The notes: generated from the letters alone by a model not told the origin. A DNA stretch of 64,000 nt from Alphaproteobacteria bacterium SO-S41 (GCA_019670725.1 AP024629.1:4340001-4404000); one strand, 5' to 3'; counted from the stretch's first letter, positions 36,350-43,868 are shown. Numbers and translations: made by a program.

Positions 36350-37785
36350 GCCAGCGAGTATACCGAGATCGCCGTCTCGCGTCCGCGCAGCATCATATCG
36401 CCGTGGCTCTGGAGATCGCCGGCCAGGATGCCCGCGCCTTCGCCGAGTTCGCGGGTCGCGGCGGCGATGGCATCGGCCGAGATGGTGAGGCGGACGCCCA
36501 GTTCCTTCGACAGGCCCTGCAGGCGGCTCGCCGTATTGACGGTGTCGCCGATCACCTCGAAGGCGAGACGCTGCTCGCTGCCGACATTGCCGGCGACGAC
36601 CGCGCCGTAATGGATGCCGATGCCGATGCGGATGGGATCGAGTCCGATCGCCGAACGCTCGGCATTCCATTCCTCCATCGCCTTCAGCATGCCGCGGGCA
36701 CAGCGCAGCGCCCGCGCCGCGTCGGCGGAACTGGACACCGGCACGCCGAAGGTTGCCATCAGCCCGTCGCCCATGACCTTGTCGAGCGTGCCCTGCGCCT
36801 CGAACACCTGGTGCTGCAGCAGGCCGTGAAAGGCGCGCAGGAGTTCGATGACATCGTCCGGGTCGGCATTTTCGGCGAAACGCGTGAAGTCTCTGATGTC
36901 GGCGAACAGCACCGCCGCATTCTGCCGCCGCACCCGGTCGAAGGGCTGGTCGCTGAGCGACAGGGTCTCGACCATGTTGGGCGAGAAGTGGCGCGCGAGG
37001 TTGGAGCGGGCGCGCTCCGAATGCGTCGCCTGCGCCACCAGCCGGCGCGAGCGGGCGACCGCGATGGCGAGACCGAAGGTCAGCAGCGCGACCGCAAAGA
37101 CCTCGATCAGCCATTTGGACAGCGGGAAATAGAACGGGTTGGCGTAGCGCGCGGTGTAGGCGCGAATGCCGGACTGGTCGGGCAGGCCGAGATCGAAGAA
37201 GACGCCGGGCTTCGACATCACCCAGAACAGCACGACCGTCCAGCCCGCGACGATGCAGAGCCCGCACCACACGACGAGGCGCGGCGAGAAGGTGAACGTC
37301 GCCTGCACGAGGAAGACGAGATAGAGCAGGATCAGACTCTCGCGCAGCAGCGTCGAGGGCGGCGGCCCGCCATCGACGAAGGGATTGCGCGCCATCAGCA
37401 GCAGGGTCAGCACGGCGCAGTCGAGCGTCGCCCAGAAATATTTGAGCCAGGGCGGGTTGATGCGGCGGCGGGCGAGATCGAACTGCAGCGCGCCGATCCC
37501 GGCGAGAATCAGCGCCTCGCCCAGCACGAAGGCATAGGCGCCGCCGCGATAATTGGAGGTCATGGCGATCCAGAGCGCGGCCGCCAGGACGATGGCGGTG
37601 CGCACCAGCGCGGCCAGCATGAAACCGGCCCGCTCTTCCGTGCGGAAGGCGAGCGCCAGACGGGGATTTTCGGGCGCGCTCGTCCAGGTCCGGCGGGCCA
37701 GCCAGCGAACCGTGTCGAATACGCCACGCTCGCCGCCGACCATCGCCCGGCTGCGTTCAGCCCGTGTGGGAAAGACCCGCGCCAA
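36346..37785 (-). CDS. Membrane class III adenylate/guanylate cyclase
   Basis: The 479-residue protein has an N-terminal membrane domain with about six helices (residues 53-250) and a C-terminal class III cyclase domain. Metal aspartates are in LFADIRDFTRFAE and DKVMGDGLMATFG, and the transition-state asparagine/arginine are in GDTVNTASRL. It probably makes cAMP from ATP at the inner membrane. Overlap with pabBC suggests translational coupling, a surprising pairing. Confidence 0.9.
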   Translation of the reverse strand: MARVFPTRAERSRAMVGGERGVFDTVRWLARRTWTSAPENPRLALAFRTEERAGFMLAALVRTAIVLAAALWIAMTSNYRGGAYAFVLGEALILAGIGALQFDLARRRINPPWLKYFWATLDCAVLTLLLMARNPFVDGGPPPSTLLRESLILLYLVFLVQATFTFSPRLVVWCGLCIVAGWTVVLFWVMSKPGVFFDLGLPDQSGIRAYTARYANPFYFPLSKWLIEVFAVALLTFGLAIAVARSRRLVAQATHSERARSNLARHFSPNMVETLSLSDQPFDRVRRQNAAVLFADIRDFTRFAENADPDDVIELLRAFHGLLQHQVFEAQGTLDKVMGDGLMATFGVPVSSSADAARALRCARGMLKAMEEWNAERSAIGLDPIRIGIGIHYGAVVAGNVGSEQRLAFEVIGDTVNTASRLQGLSKELGVRLTISADAIAAATRELGEGAGILAGDLQSHGDMMLRGRETAISVYSLA

Positions 37786-37824
37786 CCCTATCGCCCCAGC
37801 ATACCCAACCCCCGCATCTTGCGG

Positions 37825-37853
37825 GTTGAACCGCAGGCGAAGCTACCCACATT
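37825..37853 (+). promoter_or_regulatory. RpoH-like heat-shock promoter of the Hsp20 gene
   Basis: GTTGAA (37825-37830), a 17-nt spacer and CACATT (37848-37853) resemble the alphaproteobacterial RpoH consensus (CTTGAA-N17-CCATNT). A 6-bp hairpin (CCCGCA/TGCGGG, 37811-37825) overlaps its left edge. Transcription would start near 37860. Confidence 0.45.
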
Positions 37854-37865
37854 TATAGCACGTCT

Positions 37866-37916
37866 GGAGACGCCGCTTGTGATGGGTCTCGCAGAATAGC
37901 CGCTCTTAAGGAGGGC
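37866..37916 (+). promoter_or_regulatory. Possible ROSE-like RNA thermometer in the Hsp20 leader
   Basis: The leader folds into two hairpins. The first pairs GAGAC (37867-37871) with GTCTC (37886-37890). The second is GCC-g-CTCT-taa-GGAG-GGC (37899-37916), which buries the AAGGAGGG Shine-Dalgarno in a short stem with one bulged G. A CCGCT segment facing GGAG with a bulged G is the layout of ROSE thermometers found before alphaproteobacterial small heat-shock genes. The match is by eye. Confidence 0.45.
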
Positions 37917-37918
37917 AC

Positions 37919-38344
37919 ATGACACGGGTACTGGCTTTTGGAAGCCCCTATCTCCTGGGCTTCGACCATTTCGAACGACTGGCCGAGCGCCTCGCCAAAG
38001 GCGGAGCGGAGGGCTATCCGCCCTATAATATCGAGCAAACCGGCGACGATTCCTTTCGCATCACGCTGGCCGTGGCCGGCTTCGCGCCCGCCGATCTCGC
38101 CGTGACGATCGAGGACAACCAGCTCGTCATCCGTGGAAAACAGGCCGACGACACCGCCAAGGCCTTTCTCCATCGCGGCATCGCCGCCCGTCAGTTCCAG
38201 CGCGCCTTCGTGCTGGCGGACGGCATGGAGGCCAAGGATGCCGAACTCGGGAACGGTTTGCTCGCCATCACACTTACTAGAAAGCGACCGGAAACCCGGA
38301 CCAAGACAATCGCGATCAGGACCGCTGGGGGCCAGGAGGCCTAA
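37919..38344 (+). CDS. Small heat-shock protein, Hsp20/IbpA family
   Basis: The 141-residue chaperone has an alpha-crystallin domain (about residues 36-125) with YNIEQTGDDSFRITLAVAGF near the start. It ends with the family GxLxIxL motif as GNGLLAITLTRKRPE. It would hold unfolding proteins in an ATP-independent way. It starts 9 nt after AAGGAGGG, which is base-paired in a possible RNA thermometer. The DUF1150 gene follows by 1 bp. Confidence 0.95.
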   Translation: MTRVLAFGSPYLLGFDHFERLAERLAKGGAEGYPPYNIEQTGDDSFRITLAVAGFAPADLAVTIEDNQLVIRGKQADDTAKAFLHRGIAARQFQRAFVLADGMEAKDAELGNGLLAITLTRKRPETRTKTIAIRTAGGQEA

Positions 38345-38345
38345 C

Positions 38346-38585
38346 ATGACCAACATCGACAAGACTGAAGAGATGGACGTCCACCCCGTGGTCTATGTCC
38401 GCGAGGTGAGCCCGGAAACGCTGATCGCCGAGGGCGCGATGCCGGAAGGCGCAATCCTGCCCCATGGGGTGAAGCTCTATGCGGTGCATCTGGAAAACGG
38501 CCAGCGGATCGCGGTCATGGACGACCGCGCCCGGGCCTTTGCGGCGGCGCTGCAGAACGACCTGACGCCCTTCAGCGTCCACTAA
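38346..38585 (+). CDS. DUF1150 family protein
   Basis: The 79-residue protein contains VVYVREV and a LYAVHLENGQRIAVMDDRARAF-like core, the marks of DUF1150. The family commonly follows Hsp20 genes in alphaproteobacteria, so a heat-shock link is likely, but its function is unknown. The ATG is 1 bp after the Hsp20 stop codon; cotranslation is probable. Confidence 0.85.
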   Translation: MTNIDKTEEMDVHPVVYVREVSPETLIAEGAMPEGAILPHGVKLYAVHLENGQRIAVMDDRARAFAAALQNDLTPFSVH

Positions 38586-38591
38586 GACGGA

Positions 38592-39062
38592 TCAAGCCGC
38601 CTGGCTGGAGGCCAGCGGCTCGGTCAGAATGGCGAACAGCGCGGCGCGGTCTTCCGCGCCGCGCAGCTTTTCACAGATCTGCGCATTGCGCAGCAGGCGC
38701 GACACGCGGGCCAGCGCCTTCAGGTGATCGGCGCCCGCCCCTTCCGGGGCGAGCAGCAGGAACACCAGATCGACGGGCTGATCGTCGATCGCGTCGAAAT
38801 CGATCTTCGCTTCCAGGCGCGCAAACAGGCCGACGATCTTGGGCAGGCCGGCGAGCTTGCCGTGCGGGATGGCGATGCCATGGCCGACGCCGGTCGTGCC
38901 CAGGCGCTCACGCTCCAGCAAAGTCTCGAAAATCGTGCGTTCCGGCAGGCCGGTGATCTGGGCCGCGCGGACGCTCAATTCCTGGAGAAGCTGCTTCTTG
39001 CTCTGCGCCTTCAACGAGGCGACGACGCCAGTCTGCGTGACGAGATCGGAAAGATCGGCCAT
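38592..39062 (-). CDS. ptsN: PTS IIA-like nitrogen regulatory protein
   Basis: EIIA-Ntr receives phosphate from the PTS-Ntr chain and regulates nitrogen, potassium and carbon functions. The 156-residue protein has the phosphohistidine in GIAIPHGKL (His67). The ATG at 39062 gives the usual N-terminus MADLSDL. It follows hpf by 62 bp in the conserved rpoN-hpf-ptsN neighbourhood. Confidence 0.94.
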   Translation of the reverse strand: MADLSDLVTQTGVVASLKAQSKKQLLQELSVRAAQITGLPERTIFETLLERERLGTTGVGHGIAIPHGKLAGLPKIVGLFARLEAKIDFDAIDDQPVDLVFLLLAPEGAGADHLKALARVSRLLRNAQICEKLRGAEDRAALFAILTEPLASSQAA

Positions 39063-39124
39063 GGGGTGCGAGCGGCTTTGCGGAAGGGGTGAGATGGAGG
39101 TCATGCGCGCGTGCGGCGAAGGGG

Positions 39125-39706
39125 TCAAGCGGGCTTGGGATCGAAGGCGGGATCGATCCAGCCGATATGTCCGTCGGGGCGGCGATAGACGACGTTGAGG
39201 CCGCCATGGCCGGCATTGCGGAACATCAGCACCGGCGCGCCGGACAGATCGAGTCGCATAACGGCATCACCGACGCGCAGGGTCGCCACCGTGGCGGGCG
39301 CTTCAGCGATAACCGCGGACTGGCCGGGCGGTTCCGCGTGGTCGTCGGGCAGGTCGGCTTCGGCATCGATGACGGTGTATTGCGCTGCCGTGTCTTCGGC
39401 GGGGGCGCGGCCCTTGTGGGCCTTGATCCGGCTCTTGTGGCGGCGGAGGCGCTTTTCCATGCGCTCGGCCGTCTGGTCGAAACTGGCGTAGATATCGACA
39501 GCCCGGGCTTCCGCGAACAATGTCAGCCCCGAGAAGACATGCACCTTGGCGGTGCAGGCATAGCCTTCGCCGTCGCGCGAGAAGGCAACGGTGGCATCGA
39601 GGGACTGGTCGAAATACTTGCCGACGCCGGTATTGAGCTTGTCGGCGACATGGGCGCGCAGAGCATCGCCGATGTCGATCTGTTGGCCACTGATTTGGAT
39701 ATGCAT
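39125..39706 (-). CDS. hpf: Ribosome hibernation promoting factor, long form
   Basis: The 193-residue protein has the N-terminal S30AE domain (QISGQQIDIGDALRAHV) and the C-terminal dimerisation domain (YTVIDAE, RNAGHGGLNVVYRRPDGHIGWIDP). It stops translation by pairing ribosomes into 100S dimers. The ATG at 39706 gives the family start. An in-frame ATG at 39784 has a better ribosome binding site (GAGGGG) and would add 26 residues, so the start is uncertain. Its own promoter lies at 39814-39842. Confidence 0.92.
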   Translation of the reverse strand: MHIQISGQQIDIGDALRAHVADKLNTGVGKYFDQSLDATVAFSRDGEGYACTAKVHVFSGLTLFAEARAVDIYASFDQTAERMEKRLRRHKSRIKAHKGRAPAEDTAAQYTVIDAEADLPDDHAEPPGQSAVIAEAPATVATLRVGDAVMRLDLSGAPVLMFRNAGHGGLNVVYRRPDGHIGWIDPAFDPKPA

Positions 39707-39790
39707 GTCCGCTTCAAAATAAGGGCTGCGCTGCAGCCGGCCGGACAAGATAGTCGCGCCGGAATGGTCCGCCGTCGAGGCCATTTTTAT

Positions 39791-39842
39791 GCCCCTCAAA
39801 CGATGAGGGGCGCCTCATAGGCGTGTCCTAACGTGAAGTCAA
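39791..39842 (-). promoter_or_regulatory. Promoter and hairpin upstream of hpf
   Basis: On the minus strand TTGACT (39842-39837), a 17-nt spacer and TATGAG (39819-39814) form a sigma-70-type promoter with a start near 39807. A perfect 8-bp inverted repeat GCCCCTCA/TGAGGGGC (39791-39811) overlaps that start. Its right arm is the GAGGGG ribosome binding site of the alternative ATG at 39784. It may be an operator or, if the start is slightly upstream, a masking hairpin. Confidence 0.45.
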
Positions 39843-39851
39843 CTTGGGGTG

Positions 39852-40244
39852 TCAGAGGACCATCTGGGTCTGGGTGACGGCGGCGATCAATCGCCCGTCT
39901 TCCCTGAGGATCCGGGTCGTCCAGACCTGGGTGCGGCCACCCCGGTGCAGCGGCGTGCAGACCGCGGTGACCTTGGTTCCCGCCGGACCGGCGGCGAGAA
40001 AGTTGGTTTTGCTCTCGATCGTCGTGGTGCCCTTGCCCGGCGGCAGGTTGAGGACGGTCGCGACCGCCCCCACCGAATCGGCCAGCGCCATGACGGCGCC
40101 GCCGTGGAGGATGTTGCCGAGTGTGCAGAGATTCGGGCGGACCAGCATTTCGGCGCGGACCTCGTCCGGCGTCGCCTGCGTGAAGACGACACCCATCAGC
40201 GCGGCGAAGGGCATCGGATTGGCGTTGAGCTCGTCGAGGGTCAT
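39852..40244 (-). CDS. PaaI-family hotdog thioesterase
   Basis: The 130-residue single-hotdog protein has the PaaI signature ILHGGAVMALADSVG, with the catalytic histidine-glycine pair and aspartate, and ends with TKVTAVCTPLHRGGRTQVW-like strands. It hydrolyses aryl- or acyl-CoA thioesters. Its ATG overlaps the upstream regulator's stop codon (ATGA). The pair lies between rpoN and hpf, which are normally adjacent. Confidence 0.88.
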   Translation of the reverse strand: MTLDELNANPMPFAALMGVVFTQATPDEVRAEMLVRPNLCTLGNILHGGAVMALADSVGAVATVLNLPPGKGTTTIESKTNFLAAGPAGTKVTAVCTPLHRGGRTQVWTTRILREDGRLIAAVTQTQMVL

Positions 40245-41011
40245 GGCGCGCTCCTGAACCAGGCGGCGGTGGCGTCGTCGGCAGGGAGGAAGAATTCGAG
40301 GCCGAGCCGCTCGACCCCGATATCGAGCGGCGTGCCCAGCGTCGCGAGCAGGGTGTAGAGCGCTAGCCGCGTGCCGTCTTTCTGGAAACGCAGGGTCAGC
40401 GCCGCGCCTTCGGGGGCATTGGGCTCGCGCCGGGGAATGGACGCCGGCACGGAGAGCATCGATTCGCCAGGCACCAGGTTGAGGATGCGCTGGGCACGTT
40501 GCTGGCGATCGGACCAGGCGACGACCTCTTCGGCATTCTCCAGATAGCGGCCGACGCCGCCTGTACCGAAGAAGAGCCGGCCGAGATCGTCGCTGGTGCG
40601 TGGGCCGCCAGCCAAGAAGGCGAAGAGGCGTTCGGCGCCTTGGTTTGCGGCGGCGATGCGGTGTCCGGATTCCAGCAGCATGGCGGGCAGCGGGTCCTGC
40701 TGGGCAAGGACCGCGAGCAGCGCGCCGTCGATCGCCTGACGCGGCGCGGCGGACTTGCTGCGTTCCTGGAAAGCGGGGGCGAAGCCGGCGGCGAGGAGCA
40801 TCAGGTTCTGATCCTTGAGGGGCACGCGCAGGACCGAGCCGAGGGTCAGCGCCATGCCGCGGCTGGGCCGCGCACGGCCGGATTCCAGAAAGCTCAAATG
40901 CCGTTGCGAGGCGCCGCAGGAGAGCGCGAGGTCGAGCTGGCTGAGGCGGCGGGTCTGGCGCCACGAGCGCAGGAGCGAGCCGAAACCGTTGGTGTCGTGC
41001 TGGGCGGTCAT
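40241..41011 (-). CDS. XRE-family regulator with MmyB-like ligand domain
   Basis: The 256-residue protein has an N-terminal helix-turn-helix (about residues 10-65: RSWRQTRRLSQLDLALSCG, SQRHLSFLESGRARPS) followed by a C-terminal MmyB-like PAS-type domain (about 90-256) thought to bind fatty acids or similar ligands. The ATG at 41011 is preferred to an upstream one at 41038. It is coupled to a thioesterase gene by a 4-bp overlap, which fits a CoA-thioester or fatty-acid signal. Confidence 0.85.
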   Translation of the reverse strand: MTAQHDTNGFGSLLRSWRQTRRLSQLDLALSCGASQRHLSFLESGRARPSRGMALTLGSVLRVPLKDQNLMLLAAGFAPAFQERSKSAAPRQAIDGALLAVLAQQDPLPAMLLESGHRIAAANQGAERLFAFLAGGPRTSDDLGRLFFGTGGVGRYLENAEEVVAWSDRQQRAQRILNLVPGESMLSVPASIPRREPNAPEGAALTLRFQKDGTRLALYTLLATLGTPLDIGVERLGLEFFLPADDATAAWFRSAP

Positions 41012-41061
41012 GGGGCGATCCAACGCCCTCGCCCGCATTCAGGCAATGACCTCGGAGGTAA

Positions 41062-42576
41062 TCAGGCCGCCGCGAGTTTGTGGCGGCGGCGTTCGACCGA
41101 GGAGGGGATGCGCATCGCTTCGCGGTACTTGGCGACGGTGCGGCGGGCGATGTCGACGCCGTCGGCTTTCAGGATGTCGACGATGCGGTCGTCGGACAGA
41201 ACGTCGTTGGGGCGCTCGGCTTCGATCATGTCGCGGATGCGGTGGCGCACGGCTTCCGAGGAGTGGCCATCGCCGCCTTCGGAGGAATTGATCGAAGACG
41301 TGAAGAAGTATTTGAGCTCGAAGAGGCCGCGCGGGCTCGCGATGTATTTGTTCGAGGTGACGCGGCTGACGGTCGATTCGTGCATTTGAATCGCTTCGGC
41401 AACGTTCTTGAGAATCAGCGGCTTCAGGTGGCGGACGCCGTGCGCGAAGAAGGCGTCCTGCTGGCGGACGATCTCGGTTGCGACCTTCAGGATGGTGCGG
41501 GCGCGCTGGTCGAGGCTCTTCACCAGCCAGTTGGCGCTGAGCATGCAGTCGGTGATGTAGGCCTTGGCTTCCTTGGCCTTGGGGCCGGCGGCGAGGCGCG
41601 CGCTGTAGCGGTTGTTGACGAGGACGCGGGGCAGCGTGTCGGCGTTCAGTTCGACCGCCCAGCCGCCATTGTTGGTCACCTTGAGGAAGACGTCGGGCAC
41701 GATGGCGGGCGAATCCTCGCCGCTCGCGAAGACGAGACCGGGCTTGGGGTTGAGAGCGCGTATTTCCGAAATCATGCCCGCGAGGTCTTCGGCATCGACG
41801 CCGGTGACCCGCATCAGGCCGACGAGATCGCGGCGCGCGAGGAGTTCGAGATGGCCGACCATCGCCTCCATGGCGGGGTCGAAGCGGTCCTTCTCGCGGA
41901 GCTGGATGGCGAGGCATTCGGCGAGCGAGCGGGCGCAGACGCCGGCGGGGTCGAAACCCTGCATGCGGGTCAGCACGGCATCGATCTCGGCCTGCGGCAC
42001 GCCGAGCTTTTCGGCGGCGCCGTTGAGGTCAGCCTGGATGTAGCCGGTGTCGTCGACGAGATCGACGAGCCAGCCCGCGATCAGCTTTTCGACGGGATCG
42101 GCGAACGCGGTCTGGACCTGCTCGGCGAGATGGTCGCGGAGGGTCTTTTCCTTGCTGAGCAGCGCTTCGAGATCGCCGGCCTCGCCGTCGAAGCCGCCGC
42201 CCGTCCCGGCTTTCGACCAATCGACGGGACCTGAGCCCGCATCGGCATCGCCGCGTTCGGCGGCATCGGCGCGGGATTCGTCGGCGTAGACATTCTCAAA
42301 GCCGTTATCGAGCGCGGTCTCGGTGGAGACCCCACGCTCCAGCGCCTGGTCGAGGCGTTCAACCTGGGTTTCGGCCGCGACCGGAGCGGCGTCGCGGGCA
42401 TCCTCGGCGCCGCCGGGGGCTTCGCGTTCGAGCAGCGGGTTCCGCTCCAGTTCGTCCTCGACATAGGACTGGAGTTCGAGATTGGAGAGCTGCAGCAGCT
42501 TGATCGCCTGCTGCAGCTGCGGCGTCATGACCAGCGCCTGGCCCTGCCGGATCTCCAGCCGTTGCCCTAACGCCAT
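41062..42576 (-). CDS. rpoN: RNA polymerase sigma-54 factor
   Basis: The 504-residue protein has the N-terminal activator-interaction region QAIKLLQLSNLEL. Regions then follow for core binding, and the C-terminus has the RpoN box ARRTVAKYRE preceding the end. It directs transcription from GG-N10-GC promoters with enhancer proteins. It lies 27 bp after lptB. A consensus sigma-54 site occurs 860 bp upstream on the opposite strand. Confidence 0.97.
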   Translation of the reverse strand: MALGQRLEIRQGQALVMTPQLQQAIKLLQLSNLELQSYVEDELERNPLLEREAPGGAEDARDAAPVAAETQVERLDQALERGVSTETALDNGFENVYADESRADAAERGDADAGSGPVDWSKAGTGGGFDGEAGDLEALLSKEKTLRDHLAEQVQTAFADPVEKLIAGWLVDLVDDTGYIQADLNGAAEKLGVPQAEIDAVLTRMQGFDPAGVCARSLAECLAIQLREKDRFDPAMEAMVGHLELLARRDLVGLMRVTGVDAEDLAGMISEIRALNPKPGLVFASGEDSPAIVPDVFLKVTNNGGWAVELNADTLPRVLVNNRYSARLAAGPKAKEAKAYITDCMLSANWLVKSLDQRARTILKVATEIVRQQDAFFAHGVRHLKPLILKNVAEAIQMHESTVSRVTSNKYIASPRGLFELKYFFTSSINSSEGGDGHSSEAVRHRIRDMIEAERPNDVLSDDRIVDILKADGVDIARRTVAKYREAMRIPSSVERRRHKLAAA

Positions 42577-42603
42577 GCCCCGAAAACGCCCCCGTCCCGT
42601 CCG

Positions 42604-43389
42604 TTACAGAGTGAAGCGATCGCCGAGATAGACGCGGCGGACGTCACGGTCCCCCACGATCTCGGCCGGCGTGCCCTCCATCAGCACGCGCCCGTCATGG
42701 ATGATCGAGGCGCGGTCGATGATGTCGAGCGTTTCGCGCACATTGTGGTCCGTGATGAGGACGCCGATGCCGCGGTTCTTGAGATGCGTGACGAGCGCGC
42801 GAATGTCGCCGACCGCGATCGGGTCGATGCCGGCAAAGGGCTCGTCGAGCAGGATGTAGCTGGGGGCGCTGGCGAGCGCCCGGGCGATCTCGACCCGGCG
42901 CCGCTCGCCGCCCGAAAGGGCGATGGCGGGGGTGCGGGCGAGATGTTCGACGCCGAATTCGGCGAGGAGTTCCTGGGTCAGCTGGCGGGCGCGCGCCGGG
43001 TTCTTCTCGGTCAACTCGGCGACCGCCATGACATTGTCTTCAACGGTCAGGCCGCGGAAAATCGAGGCTTCCTGCGGCAGATAGCCAAGGCCGAGCCGCG
43101 CGCGGCGATACATTGGCAGCTTGGTCACATCGACGCCGTCGAGCTCGATCGTGCCGTAATCGGCCGGGATCAGCCCCATGATCATGTAGAAGCAGGTCGT
43201 CTTACCGGCGCCGTTGGGGCCGAGCAGGCCGACCGACTCGCCGCGGCGGACGTTCACGGAGATGCCGCGCACCACGGGGCGCTTGCGGAAGCTCTTGCCG
43301 ATGCGCGTGACCACGAGCCCGCCCGTCCCCTGGACCACGGTCGGTCCGGCAGATTTGGTGGCGGCATCAAGGGCGTTCGAGGTCATCAC
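42604..43389 (-). CDS. lptB: LPS export ABC transporter ATP-binding protein
   Basis: LptB powers transport of lipopolysaccharide from the inner membrane by LptB2FGC. The 261-residue ATPase has Walker A GPNGAGKTT, the signature LSGGERRRVEIARAL, Walker B YILLDEPFAGIDP and switch histidine (ITDHNVRETL). The N-terminus has about 20 extra residues before the fold. It is normally next to lptA; here 533 bp separate them. Confidence 0.96.
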   Translation of the reverse strand: MMTSNALDAATKSAGPTVVQGTGGLVVTRIGKSFRKRPVVRGISVNVRRGESVGLLGPNGAGKTTCFYMIMGLIPADYGTIELDGVDVTKLPMYRRARLGLGYLPQEASIFRGLTVEDNVMAVAELTEKNPARARQLTQELLAEFGVEHLARTPAIALSGGERRRVEIARALASAPSYILLDEPFAGIDPIAVGDIRALVTHLKNRGIGVLITDHNVRETLDIIDRASIIHDGRVLMEGTPAEIVGDRDVRRVYLGDRFTL

Positions 43390-43439
43390 GGCTCCATCAG
43401 ACGCATACGCGCTTAAGATTGGGTGAAGGACCGGCTGAG

Positions 43440-43456
43440 TTGGCGCGGTTCTTGCC
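43440..43456 (+). promoter_or_regulatory. Consensus sigma-54 promoter facing away from lptB
   Basis: TTGGCGCGGTTCTTGCC matches YTGGCRCGN4TTGCW at every fixed position except the last base. GG (43442-43443) and GC (43454-43455) are separated by exactly 10 bp. Transcription would start near 43467 and run into the intergenic region, antisense to the ORF at 43456-43803. No enhancer-binding protein gene is in the window. Confidence 0.6.
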
Positions 43457-43803
43457 TAAGGTAAACGCCGCCATGTTGGGCATTCCGTCGGTGGGCGCAA
43501 GCGACGAATGCTGCACCTGCGTTGCGGCAGGTGTAAGCGGGGTTGAACCGCGATTTTTCGGGTAATCGGCGGGTCCGCGCGAACCATTATTGCGCGACCG
43601 CGACATAAAGCATGTTCGTTTGTCATAGGCGTCCCGCGCAGGGATGTCGCATTCGAATGTCGACGGGCCGGATTTCCGCGACGGGCGGGTATTCGAACGT
43701 CGCTTAAGGGGTGGGTCTTTGTTGGGCGGTATTCGAATGCCGGTTTCTGACAATTGTTCACGAGCAGGCCGGGGAGGCCTGTCTCCTTCCCCCTACCAGG
43801 CAT
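43456..43803 (-). CDS. Possible 115-residue protein of unknown function
   Basis: This reading frame has complete expression signals: TTGACA-16-TATATT at 43868-43841, a perfect palindrome at the expected start, and GAGGAGG 7 nt before the ATG. The product is rich in Arg and Pro, with few hydrophobic stretches, and matches no family I know. Third codon positions are far less GC-rich than in neighbouring genes, and another frame is equally open. It may therefore be a decayed or foreign gene, or a leader RNA for lptB, which begins 66 bp after its stop. Confidence 0.4.
   Translation of the reverse strand: MPGRGKETGLPGLLVNNCQKPAFEYRPTKTHPLSDVRIPARRGNPARRHSNATSLRGTPMTNEHALCRGRAIMVRADPPITRKIAVQPRLHLPQRRCSIRRLRPPTECPTWRRLP
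43467..43558 (+). ncRNA. Candidate sigma-54-dependent small RNA
   Basis: From the start predicted by the sigma-54 site, the plus strand has a perfect 7-bp hairpin CACCTGC/GCAGGTG (43514-43533). It then has GCGG (43537-43540) and CCGC (43548-43551) followed by ATTTTT (43553-43558), a weak terminator. This would give an RNA of about 92 nt. No plus-strand ORF with expression signals follows. All boundaries are predictions. Confidence 0.35.
43651..43740. repeat. Three ATTCGAAY elements spaced exactly 40 bp
   Basis: ATTCGAATG at 43651, ATTCGAACG at 43691 and ATTCGAATG at 43731 recur every 40 bp. Each is preceded by a GGCGG(G)T or GTCGC stretch, and the last two share GGCG(G)GT upstream. The core ATTCGAAT is palindromic. 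The rest of each 40-bp unit is not conserved. This looks like a phased set of binding sites or a decayed tandem repeat. Confidence 0.6.
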
Positions 43804-43821
43804 GACTCCGCCTCCTCATGA

Positions 43822-43868
43822 AAGGATAATTATCCTTGGGAATATAAGTCTATTTCCGGGAGTGTCAA
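43822..43868 (-). promoter_or_regulatory. Strong sigma-70-like promoter with a perfect 16-bp palindromic operator
   Basis: On the minus strand TTGACA (43868-43863), 16 nt, TATATT (43846-43841). The perfect palindrome AAGGATAATTATCCTT (43822-43837) covers the expected start of transcription (about 43834), an ideal repressor position. The core GATAATTATC resembles two overlapping Fur-like hexamers, but the regulator is unknown. Transcription would read the 43456-43803 ORF and then lptB and rpoN. Confidence 0.65.

Noticed and set aside
43651-43740. Regular 40-bp spacing considered as a CRISPR remnant
   Set aside because: Only a 9-bp core repeats, there are just three units and no cas genes are present.
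43397-43753. Alternative minus-strand frame inside the lptB-lptA gap
   Set aside because: It has no ribosome binding site or promoter in register, unlike the frame starting at 43803; both may be non-coding.
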